A stretch of DNA of 54,567 nt, taken from the NCBI GenBank assembly GCA_964419255.1, contig CAYQOU010000025.1, positions 1 through 54,567 on the forward strand, written 5' to 3'. Below the pieces are notes generated by a model that was given only the letters and a program-made list of their open reading frames with translations, ran no database searches and was not told the origin of the DNA. Positions 1 to 7,685 of this stretch are shown here, piece after piece. Source of the stretch: CAZPHU01 sp964419255 (GTDB lineage: Bacteria > Fibrobacterota > Chitinivibrionia > Chitinivibrionales > CAYFVL01). The stretch's first letter is position 1. Each line of letters begins with the position of its first letter. The translations under genes were made by a program, and so were the position numbers.

Positions 1-1406
1 ACCGTCACCTCTGTTTGTTTCTGCTGGAAGCCGGTATGTGTTACCGAAATGGTATAGGTAGCGGGGCGGGAAAAACGAAGCACGTATCGTCCGGCGAAAT
101 CGGTGACGGTGGCGACTTTTCCGTTATCCGACGATACTGCCACACCGGTAACCGGCGTATCATCTTCACCATTAACAATAAGGCCGGTGACAACCGCTTC
201 ATCTCCGGAAACTGATATGTGCTCCTTTTCATCGCCGATTACCGTTCGAACCGAAATGTTGATGGTGGTCTCCTCGCCCTTCCACACATCCACCTCCCGG
301 GCGACCGTCGTATCATACCCCTCTGCTGCAACAACCAGACTGTACACCCCGGCGACGATGCTATCGATGCGAAATCGTCCGATATGATCGGTACGTGCCC
401 AGTCTCCCGTTTCACGCACAACCACTTGTGCCTGCTCCAGCGGATCACCGGCACTGTTTGACACGATGCCGGAGATCGTACCGGGACCATCGGGCGCCTG
501 TGTACCTGCTTGACGGGAAGAAAGAAATGCGTTTTGATAAACCGTTTCCTTCGCTCGCACACTGATACCGGTGATTACTTCGGTTTCATACCCCCATTTG
601 GTAATCATCATCGAATAGGTTCCTGGTGGAATGCTTTTCAACTGATAGCTTCCGTCGGCTTGTGTCTGAGCGGTGTAGTCGGTGTTTAATAAAGATACCG
701 TTGCCTTGGCAATGGAACCAGAGGTAGCGGTATCTCCCACGGTACCAACAATCGTTCCCGTCTTGTCGTTTATGGTCAAAAGTGGTACCAGCTGATTGAT
801 AACATTTATGGCCTGGCCTTTTTTCACAATCAGGCTATAAACGGTGTCCGAATGGTAATCGGGATGGGAGATCACAAGATCATAGCTTCCTTCTGCAACA
901 TCGGTGAAATTGAAAACGCCGTCAGCATCGGTTGTTGTCTGATGCCGGTTGTCAGGTATCAGGATAGCGGCTCCCATCACCGGTTCACCCGTTTCATCAT
1001 TGGTAACTTTACCAATGATAAGAGAGGGGGAGGGGCAGGTATCACATTCGCTGAATTGATATGGGTTTTGCTTCTCCAATGATATGGAAATCGAATCCGT
1101 TTGACTCGCTTGTATGGCGACCTTTTTTTGTTTGTACGGTTTGAAGCCGGTCATCTCAATTGTCAGCGAATAGGTGCCGGGAGCAACGGTGTCAAATGAA
1201 GCCATGCCGTTAAGGTCGGAGACGGCAACATATTGTTTGCTGCTCCAGAAGGATGATTGTGTGAGGGTCACGACAGATGCTACCATTGATCTTTCTGTGT
1301 CCTTTTGTTTAATGAAAACTCGCAATGATCCACTTTGCGATGCGGCAAAGCAGGAAAGTGCGGTAAACAAGAATGCTGCATAAATTTTTAACGTACTCTG
1401 TCTCAA
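1..1406 (-). CDS. Secreted protein with five tandem carboxypeptidase-regulatory-like domains, 3' part missing
   Basis: The reading frame is open from a TTG codon at 1406 to the window edge (468 codons seen), so the C-terminus lies outside. I chose the TTG because a GAGG motif sits 9 nt upstream and the first residues form a signal peptide (basic MRQSTLK, then a hydrophobic stretch ending in SCFAASQ); the next ATG would remove it. After the signal there are about five repeats of 80-90 residues (roughly 26-112, 127-205, 218-296, 306-390, 405 onward). Each has the pattern G-x-V/I-x-N..G.P..GA.V followed by T-D-x-x-G-x-F and a G-x-Y-x-L turn, typical of CarboxypepD_reg/SpaA-like beta sandwiches. 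An ECDTCP cysteine pair lies between repeats 1 and 2. Such arrays usually act as stalks on surface or outer-membrane proteins. The function of the missing part is unknown. Confidence 0.8.
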   Translation of the reverse strand, partial: MRQSTLKIYAAFLFTALSCFAASQSGSLRVFIKQKDTERSMVASVVTLTQSSFWSSKQYVAVSDLNGMASFDTVAPGTYSLTIEMTGFKPYKQKKVAIQASQTDSISISLEKQNPYQFSECDTCPSPSLIIGKVTNDETGEPVMGAAILIPDNRHQTTTDADGVFNFTDVAEGSYDLVISHPDYHSDTVYSLIVKKGQAINVINQLVPLLTINDKTGTIVGTVGDTATSGSIAKATVSLLNTDYTAQTQADGSYQLKSIPPGTYSMMITKWGYETEVITGISVRAKETVYQNAFLSSRQAGTQAPDGPGTISGIVSNSAGDPLEQAQVVVRETGDWARTDHIGRFRIDSIVAGVYSLVVAAEGYDTTVAREVDVWKGEETTINISVRTVIGDEKEHISVSGDEAVVTGLIVNGEDDTPVTGVAVSSDNGKVATVTDFAGRYVLRFSRPATYTISVTHTGFQQKQTEVT

Positions 1407-1472
1407 ACTTTTGATCCTCGCGAGAAAGAAAATTAACCAGACACTGTTATTGTTTTATTGGAGAATTGTAAG

Positions 1473-1512
1473 AATTGCATGTGAGGCAAAAAGGAATATC
1501 TCACATACAATT
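1473..1512. other. Imperfect inverted repeat upstream of the surface protein gene
   Basis: The arms AATTGCATGTGAG (1473-1485) and CTCACATACAATT (1500-1512) match with one mismatch around a 14-nt loop. The site lies 67-106 nt upstream of the TTG start at 1406, so it could be an operator or a 5'-leader hairpin for that gene. Read on the plus strand it is followed by a short T run, but no plus-strand gene precedes it. The rest of 1407-1620 shows nothing else I can name. Confidence 0.4.
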
Positions 1513-1620
1513 TTTAAAAGATACCACCAGAATGTTTTAGTTGTTTGAGAAGTCTGTTAGGGGAGTGTTAACGACTGTTATGGTTGTGTTGGTGTTAAAA
1601 CAGAGGGAAGAGGCAAAGAC

Positions 1621-1658
1621 AAAAAAAAGCCTCTCTGCACAAATTTTGCAGAGAGGCT
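1621..1658 (-). terminator. Rho-independent terminator of the NifA-like regulator gene
   Basis: A perfect 12-bp stem (AGCCTCTCTGCA at 1628-1639 pairing with 1647-1658) closes a 7-nt loop. On the minus strand it is followed directly by a run of eight T (1628-1621). It lies about 30 nt beyond the stop codon of the minus-strand regulator gene. Confidence 0.9.
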
Positions 1659-1688
1659 CGTGTAATGGAAACGGCTGCTAATGCAATT

Positions 1689-3272
1689 CTAATCTTCGCC
1701 GTCACGTTTAAAACGCTGATAATCGATCTCGTAGCGCTTTACCTTATATTGGATGACACGCTTAGTAGTGTTCAAAAGCTTTGCAGCCTCAGTCTGATTT
1801 CCACGCGCATCTTTGAGCGCGTCGGTGATAAGCTCCTTTTCATAGGCCGCCACAAGCGTTTCGAAAGAGCCGCTTCGTTTGCCCCGTTGGGTAAGCCCTT
1901 TCATCTGCAGGGTCGGTGGAAGGTCATGGCCCTCGATAACTTCGCTGGTGGTCACCAAAACAGCACGCTCGATCACGTTTTCAAGCTCCCGCACATTGCC
2001 GGGCCAGTGATACGAGGAGAGCATGTCAATTGCCGGTGTGGATATACGCTGGACGTTTTTGCCATGAATGGATGCGTATTCCCGGGCGAAGTAGTCCGCA
2101 AGAAGCATGATATCGGCTCCCCGTTCGCGCAGAGGGGGCAGAGCGACGGTAAAAACATTTATACGATAATAGAGGTCTTCGCGGAAATGCCCCTTCGAAA
2201 CATCATCTTCCAGGTTACGATTCGTTGCCGTGATCAGGCGAACATTAACTGAAATCGGCTCCAGCCCCCCTACACGCTGAAACTCCTTCTCCTGAATGGC
2301 ACGAAGCAGTCGGGCCTGCGCACTCAGAGACATCTCGCCAACTTCATCGAGAAACAGCGTCCCGTTGTGTGCCGCTTCGAATCGACCGATGCGTTTACTG
2401 GTGGCGCCGGTAAAAGAGCCCTTCTCATGACCAAAAAGCTCGCTTTCCAGAAGCGACTCAGGTAGCGCCGCACAGTTCACCGCGATGAACGGCCCGCCTT
2501 CTACATTGCTTTTCTGGTGTATGGCGCGGGCAATCAACTCTTTACCGGTTCCGGTTTCTCCTCGAATACACACGGTGGTGGGAGAAGCGGCAACCTGTGC
2601 GATCTGTCGATATACCTCGCACATCGAGCCGCTGTTGCCGATCATGTTCTCCGGCTTACCCCGTTTCTCAAGATCGCTGAGGCTTTGGCGAAGCTGCTGA
2701 TTCTCCTCCTCGAGTTTGGAAATCTTTTGAGCCTCACGACGCCGCGCCTGAACAACCTGGGCGATCAGGTCGGCAACCGTTTCCAGAAGCCGGAGTGCTT
2801 CATCCAGAGTATCTTCCCCTTGAAGGGCAAAATGATCCACCGATAGGGCGCCAACGGTGGTCTGCTCTGCCTTGATAGGCACACACAAGAAAGACAGGTC
2901 TTCCTTACGAACTTTTTCGCGTGCGCCGGTTCTGTCCAGAAACTCTGTTTCGGCGGAAAGCTTGGGAATAACCATGGGTTTTCCGTACGCAACTACTTTT
3001 CCGGTGATACCTTCTCCGATGCGATAGGTGCCGCGTTTCTTTTCCACTTCCGTAAGCCCACGGGCCACATCGACGGCAAGTTCGGTATTGCCCGGCTTGA
3101 GAATAGAGATCATGCCTCTGTTCATGCCGGCGTGCTTTTCGAGAATCTCCAGCACCTGTGACATCACCAGTGCAAGATCGCCTCCGGCGCTGAGAACGCG
3201 AGCAATATTATAAAGGACACTGAGAGCATTTAAGGTAAGTCCGTTAGTCGAAGAGTATAAAGTCATAGGCAT
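1689..3272 (-). CDS. NifA-like sigma-54-dependent activator (GAF, AAA+, Fis-type HTH)
   Basis: This 527-residue protein should open sigma-54 RNA polymerase promoters in response to a ligand sensed by its GAF domain. Residues about 15-175 form the GAF domain and 180-205 a short coiled-coil linker. The AAA+ core follows, with Walker A GETGTGKE (238-245), the sigma-54-contacting loop GSFTGA (285-290, usual GAFTGA) and Walker B near 304-314. The C-terminus is a helix-turn-helix with the sequence NTTKRVIQYKVKRYEI, a style seen in NifA proteins. No nif genes are in the window, so a nitrogen-fixation role is only suggested by family resemblance. It is divergent from the acyl-CoA synthetase operon and could regulate it, but I found no convincing -24/-12 promoter in the spacer. 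The ATG at 3272 lacks a clear ribosome site; an ATG at 3266 is the alternative. Confidence 0.9.
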   Translation of the reverse strand: MPMTLYSSTNGLTLNALSVLYNIARVLSAGGDLALVMSQVLEILEKHAGMNRGMISILKPGNTELAVDVARGLTEVEKKRGTYRIGEGITGKVVAYGKPMVIPKLSAETEFLDRTGAREKVRKEDLSFLCVPIKAEQTTVGALSVDHFALQGEDTLDEALRLLETVADLIAQVVQARRREAQKISKLEEENQQLRQSLSDLEKRGKPENMIGNSGSMCEVYRQIAQVAASPTTVCIRGETGTGKELIARAIHQKSNVEGGPFIAVNCAALPESLLESELFGHEKGSFTGATSKRIGRFEAAHNGTLFLDEVGEMSLSAQARLLRAIQEKEFQRVGGLEPISVNVRLITATNRNLEDDVSKGHFREDLYYRINVFTVALPPLRERGADIMLLADYFAREYASIHGKNVQRISTPAIDMLSSYHWPGNVRELENVIERAVLVTTSEVIEGHDLPPTLQMKGLTQRGKRSGSFETLVAAYEKELITDALKDARGNQTEAAKLLNTTKRVIQYKVKRYEIDYQRFKRDGED

Positions 3273-3391
3273 ATATACAGTTGAAAAGATTCATGTACAG
3301 ACTATTAAAAATATGTCTTTTATCAGACGAAAGGGAATACATTCCATTTCGAATTACGCAACAGGGTGCTTTTGGCAGCACAGATTATAAA

Positions 3392-3477
3392 AAATGCGAT
3401 CCATAAAAATGTGGCCTGGCGGATCTAAACAATATATCGAAGGGAAGGATCGCATTTCTCCCCTTCGACAAAAGGGC
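3392..3477 (+). promoter_or_regulatory. Leader with three competing hairpins upstream of the acyl-CoA synthetase operon
   Basis: The 336-bp spacer between the divergent genes contains three stems that cannot all form together. Stem A pairs 3392-3402 (AAATGCGATCC) with 3447-3457. Stem B pairs 3437-3447 (TCGAAGGGAAG) with 3458-3468, so the 3' arm of A is the loop of B. Stem C pairs CCCTT (3461-3465) with AAGGG (3473-3477) and is followed by a T-rich CTCTTTATT. This resembles an attenuator or riboswitch expression platform for the gene starting at 3609. No known riboswitch class is recognised, and the promoter was not located. Confidence 0.45.
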
Positions 3478-3608
3478 TCTTTATTCGTGTGACGATTCAC
3501 AACATCATGGTAGGGGAAAAATGTGGGAATTTATTGGCCATGATGCTCTTTGCACGATATATCTTACTATGCTCACTTGTTGTTATTTGGTCAGATTCAG
3601 GGGTGCAT

Positions 3609-5708
3609 ATGAGTTTTAAAACACTTACTCGTCCCAACAGCGTGGCCATCGTGGGGGCCTCCACGGATCCTCAGAAAGTTGGCTACGCCGTCTTGGAAAA
3701 CCTGGTTAGTGGCGGATATGAGGGGAAAATCTACCCGATTAATCCTAAAGCCGATCAGATTCAAAACATACCATGTTTCAAATCTCTTCTTGATGTGCCG
3801 GGTGAAGTTGACCTGGCCATTGTTGTAATTAAGCGGGATTTGGTATTGTCCGTCCTCAAGCAGTGTGCCGAAAAAGGCATCGAGGCAGCTATCGTTATCA
3901 CCGCGGGATTTGGTGAGACCGGTGCGGAGGGGAAGAAAATTCAGGAGGAGATCAAGAGCTTTGTTCGCGAGAACAACATCACTATGATGGGGCCAAACTG
4001 TTTGGGATTGCTCAATCCGTGGCACAAGCTCAACGCCTCATTTGGCCAACCGCTTGATCTTCCCGGCTCCATCGGTTTGTTTTCGCAGTCGGGAGCCCTG
4101 GTTACCGCGATTCAGGACTGGGCGGCATGCAACCGGATCGGCTTTTCCATTCTTGCCTCAATCGGCAACAAGGCCACATTGGATGAGGTAGATTTCCTGC
4201 AGGATCTCAAAGAAGACGAAAACACCATGGTAATCGCAGCCTACCTGGAGCAGATCTCAAACGGTCAGGAGTTTATGCGGGTTGCAGAGCAGGTTGGAAA
4301 AAGCAAGCCGGTTGTGATTCTGAAAGCGGGAAAAACCTCATCGGGGGCGAAAGCCGCTTCTTCACATACGGGAAGCCTTGCCGGGAGTGATGTAGCCTAT
4401 GCCAGTGCCTTTGAGCGCAGTGGTGTAATTCGGGTGGAGTCGATCGAGACCCTGTTTGATGTGTCCATCGCCCTGGCGTATCAGCCGCTTCCCAAGAGTG
4501 ATCGTATCGCCGTGATAACAAACGCCGGTGGTCCGGGGATCATGATGACAGATGCGTTGGAGCTTTCCGGATTGACCATGGCAAAACTCAGCGAAAAGAC
4601 TAAAAAGGAGTTGATGGCAAACCTGTCGTCTGCTGCCTCTGCACATAATCCTGTCGATGTTCTGGGAGATGCGGGACCGGAACAGTATGCCATGGCCCTG
4701 GAGGTTTTGCTTTCTGGTGATGAAGTGGATGCCGCAATAGTGATTCTGACTCCGCAGAAGATGACCGAGGATAAAGAGATCGCCAAACGCATCGTCGAGA
4801 TTTCCAAGAAGTATGATAAGCCGGTATTCAGCTGTTTTATGGGGGCTGACATTGTCGGTGGTGGCGTAAAAATCCTGCAGGAAAACAAGATTCCTCAGTA
4901 TCCGATTCCCGAACGTGCAGCTCGGGCAATGCTGGAGATGGTCAACTACGCGCGGTATAAGAATCGTCCTCTGCGGGTGGTTGAGAGATTTTCGGTTAAT
5001 AAAAACCCCGTTCACAAGATATTTCGTTCGTACCGTGAGCGGGGGATGTACGAAATCGGTGAGGCTGACGCAAAAGCTATTATGAACGCCTACAATTTTA
5101 CCGTTCCCCCCGGTATACTTGCCTCCAATGCCCATGAAGCCGTACGTTTCGGGGAAGAGGTGGGATATCCGCTGGCCATGAAAATTTCCAGCCCCGATAT
5201 TCTGCACAAGTCCGATGTCGGTGGGGTAAAGATCGGACTGTCCAAAGCATCGGAGGTGGAAGATGCTTATGAACTGATGATGCTTCGAATCGGACGTAAG
5301 ATGCCTCATGCCGAACTGCGGGGAGTGGTTGTTGAGAAGATGGTGACTGGTGGCCGGGAAGTAATCGTTGGGATGAAAAAGGATCCTCAGTTTGGCCCGA
5401 TGCTGATGTTTGGGTTGGGTGGTATCTTTGTGGAAGTTCTTAAGGATGTGACATTCAGTCTGGCTCCGATTACTGCCGATGAGGCGTATGAGATGATTCG
5501 GCGGACCAAAACATATAAGCTTCTTGCGGGAGCTCGCGGGCAGAAACCCGTCGATATTCCTGCAATCGTGGAGAACCTGCTGCGCATGAGTCAGCTGGTT
5601 ATGGATTTTCCTGAAATTGAAGAAATCGATATTAATCCTCTGAAGGTGGGCTTTGAAGGTGATGGCGCCTTTGTGGTGGATGCTCGCGTGATTATTTCGA
5701 AGGAGTAG
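3609..5708 (+). CDS. ADP-forming acyl-CoA (acetyl-CoA) synthetase, fused alpha-beta type
   Basis: The enzyme interconverts an acyl-CoA, ADP and phosphate with the free acid, CoA and ATP, conserving energy in fermentation or activating acids. The order is: CoA-binding Rossmann domain (residues about 1-130, starting SVAIVGAS), succinyl-CoA-ligase-like domain (about 145-300) with the phosphohistidine motif SSHTGSLAGS (His253), a further ligase-like region, and a C-terminal ATP-grasp domain (about 480-699) with the HKSDVGGV motif. At 699 residues it is full length for fused ACD proteins. I start it at ATG 3609, preceded by AGGGG at 5 nt and matching family N-termini; an upstream in-frame extension to 3489 has no family counterpart. 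The next gene begins 4 nt after its stop, so the two are an operon. Confidence 0.93.
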   Translation: MSFKTLTRPNSVAIVGASTDPQKVGYAVLENLVSGGYEGKIYPINPKADQIQNIPCFKSLLDVPGEVDLAIVVIKRDLVLSVLKQCAEKGIEAAIVITAGFGETGAEGKKIQEEIKSFVRENNITMMGPNCLGLLNPWHKLNASFGQPLDLPGSIGLFSQSGALVTAIQDWAACNRIGFSILASIGNKATLDEVDFLQDLKEDENTMVIAAYLEQISNGQEFMRVAEQVGKSKPVVILKAGKTSSGAKAASSHTGSLAGSDVAYASAFERSGVIRVESIETLFDVSIALAYQPLPKSDRIAVITNAGGPGIMMTDALELSGLTMAKLSEKTKKELMANLSSAASAHNPVDVLGDAGPEQYAMALEVLLSGDEVDAAIVILTPQKMTEDKEIAKRIVEISKKYDKPVFSCFMGADIVGGGVKILQENKIPQYPIPERAARAMLEMVNYARYKNRPLRVVERFSVNKNPVHKIFRSYRERGMYEIGEADAKAIMNAYNFTVPPGILASNAHEAVRFGEEVGYPLAMKISSPDILHKSDVGGVKIGLSKASEVEDAYELMMLRIGRKMPHAELRGVVVEKMVTGGREVIVGMKKDPQFGPMLMFGLGGIFVEVLKDVTFSLAPITADEAYEMIRRTKTYKLLAGARGQKPVDIPAIVENLLRMSQLVMDFPEIEEIDINPLKVGFEGDGAFVVDARVIISKE

Positions 5709-5712
5709 AGAA

Positions 5713-7575
5713 ATGAGTGCATGGGAAGAACGTTACAAATCAAAAGTAAAAACGCCGGAGCAGGCTGTTAACCTGATCCGCCCCGGTGCACGCATTTTCA
5801 TCGGGACCGGTTGTGCACAGCCAAAATCAGTGATAGCTGAGCTGGTAAACGATGGCAACAACATAATGGATGCGGAAATTTATCATCTCATGACTATGGG
5901 AGATGCTCCCTATGTCGATGAACAATATGCAGACAAATTTCGCACCTTTACCTTTGTCATCTCTCAGAATGTGCGCAAAGCGGTCTACAGGGGGCATGGC
6001 GACTATGTACCGGTATGTACGTCGGACATTCCACAGTTGTTTAAAAGCGGACGGCTTCCTCTGGATGTTGCTCTGATTCAGACCAGTCCTCCGGATAAAA
6101 ATGGTTTTGTGAGTTTGGGTGTGTCGGTTGATATCGTAAAATCCGCGGTGGAAAACAGTCTGATGGTGATCGCGGAAGTTAATCCCAACATGCCGCGGAC
6201 TCATGGCGAATCGACTCTTTCGGTGGACATGATCGATGCCATCGTGGAGAGTAAGGAGGCTTTGACCGAATATAAGAGCCCTGAGCTAAATGAGACGATA
6301 AAGGCTATCGGCAGGAATGTGGCCTCTCTGATATCTGATGGTGCCACAGTTTCCCTTGGTCTCGGTCCAATATCTCAGGCGGTATACTCTTTTCTCGATG
6401 GAAAGAAGGATTTGGGCATACACACCGAGATGTTTTCCGATGAGATCATACCTCTGATCCAAAAAGGGGTTATAAACGGGAGTCGTAAAACCATTAACCG
6501 GGGACGGATCACCGCAAGCTACTGCGTGGGATCTCGTGAGCTGTACGAATACATCAACGAGAATCCGGAGTTCGATTTCCGCCCTTCAGAATACGTGAAT
6601 GACTCCGCTATAATCGCCCAGCACAATTACATGGTGGCGGTCAATACCGCCTATGAGGTTGACATGACCGGACAGGTCTGTTCAGACTCTTCTGATCAAG
6701 ATTCTTTCAGTGGTATCGGTGGAATCTCCGATTTCAGTCGGGGGGCTGCCCAGGCGCGCAATGGACGCTCTATCATTGCGCTGCAGTCTACGACACCGGA
6801 TGGTTCGGCAAGCCGAATAGTACCCAGCCTGATGGAGGGGGCCGGGGTTGCGTTGACTCGCGGTGATGTTCATTTTGTCGTAACGGAGTATGGCATCGCC
6901 GATCTGTACGGTAAAAGCATTCGTGAGCGGGTGACGGCGCTGGCAGAAATTGCTCATCCCGACTTTCGCAATCAAATACTTCAGCAGGCTCAGAAACGTC
7001 ATTTTATTCTGCCCCATCAGGCCGAATTGTTCACCTCGGGAGCCAGATATCCAAAAGAGCTGGAAACCAGACGAGCGCTTGCAGATGGTACTGCTCTGTA
7101 TTTCAGACCAATAAAGCCGACCGATACTCATTCGCTTCGGGATATGTTTTATTCACTGTCCGAAAAGTCGATCGCCTTCCGGTTTCTGGAGCCGATTAAG
7201 GCCTTTCCGCAGGAGTTTGTGCAGAAACTGGCAAATATCGATTACACAAGCGATATGGGCATTGCGGCTACCATAAAGGATATGGGAGGTGAACGAATTA
7301 TCGGCATCGCTCATTATTTTCGCAACAAAGAGAACAATCGAGCCGAAATCTCATTTCTGGTTCGTGATGACTGGCACAACAAAGGTGTTGGAACCTACCT
7401 TTTCGAGATTCTTTCCTCTGTCGGCCAAAAAAGAGGAGTTTCCGGATTCGATGCCAATGTTTCCGCAGATAATGCAAACATGCTCGGGATATTTTTCAAC
7501 TCCGGGTATAACGTTTCCACAAAGCGTGAAAATGATAACTACAGCATATCTTTCGACTTCGGAGAGAGTAAGTAG
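5713..7575 (+). CDS. Acetyl-CoA hydrolase/4-hydroxybutyrate CoA-transferase family protein fused to a GNAT acetyltransferase domain
   Basis: Residues 1 to about 435 are a class I CoA-transferase of the Cat2/AbfT/acetyl-CoA hydrolase group, with the catalytic glutamate in GIHTEMFSDE (Glu239) and the conserved GIGGISDFSRGA loop. Residues about 455-615 form a GNAT fold with the acetyl-CoA-binding motif HNKGVGTYL. The protein could move CoA between acids and also acetylate a target. The fusion partner resembles the GNAT half of Pat-type lysine acetyltransferases, which are normally attached to the ADP-forming synthetase; here it sits on the neighbouring gene. The ATG follows the previous stop by 4 nt and its GGAG ribosome site lies inside the previous gene. 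Substrates cannot be read from sequence. Confidence 0.92.
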   Translation: MSAWEERYKSKVKTPEQAVNLIRPGARIFIGTGCAQPKSVIAELVNDGNNIMDAEIYHLMTMGDAPYVDEQYADKFRTFTFVISQNVRKAVYRGHGDYVPVCTSDIPQLFKSGRLPLDVALIQTSPPDKNGFVSLGVSVDIVKSAVENSLMVIAEVNPNMPRTHGESTLSVDMIDAIVESKEALTEYKSPELNETIKAIGRNVASLISDGATVSLGLGPISQAVYSFLDGKKDLGIHTEMFSDEIIPLIQKGVINGSRKTINRGRITASYCVGSRELYEYINENPEFDFRPSEYVNDSAIIAQHNYMVAVNTAYEVDMTGQVCSDSSDQDSFSGIGGISDFSRGAAQARNGRSIIALQSTTPDGSASRIVPSLMEGAGVALTRGDVHFVVTEYGIADLYGKSIRERVTALAEIAHPDFRNQILQQAQKRHFILPHQAELFTSGARYPKELETRRALADGTALYFRPIKPTDTHSLRDMFYSLSEKSIAFRFLEPIKAFPQEFVQKLANIDYTSDMGIAATIKDMGGERIIGIAHYFRNKENNRAEISFLVRDDWHNKGVGTYLFEILSSVGQKRGVSGFDANVSADNANMLGIFFNSGYNVSTKRENDNYSISFDFGESK

Positions 7576-7611
7576 GAATCCACGACATTGTCCTGATCCA
7601 GTCTTCTTCTC

Positions 7612-7639
7612 GGCGGTAGGCACCAGCGTACCGCCTTTT
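7612..7639 (+). terminator. Rho-independent terminator of the CoA-transferase operon
   Basis: GGCGGTA (7612-7618) pairs with TACCGCC (7629-7635) and is followed by TTTT. It lies 36 nt after the CoA-transferase stop. A TATAAT at 7644-7649 just downstream could be the -10 element of the next gene, though no good -35 is visible. Confidence 0.7.
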
Positions 7640-7685
7640 CGCATATAATGGCCGCACAGGTTGATTTTTCTAATTCACTTTTCGT

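Noticed and set aside
1665..2252. Long plus-strand frame opposite the NifA-like gene
   Set aside because: It is the antisense shadow of conserved AAA+ coding sequence and has no ribosome site.
3490..3608. Upstream start of the acyl-CoA synthetase giving a 739-residue protein
   Set aside because: The extra 40 residues are hydrophobic and not family-like; ATG 3609 matches known N-termini and has a ribosome site.
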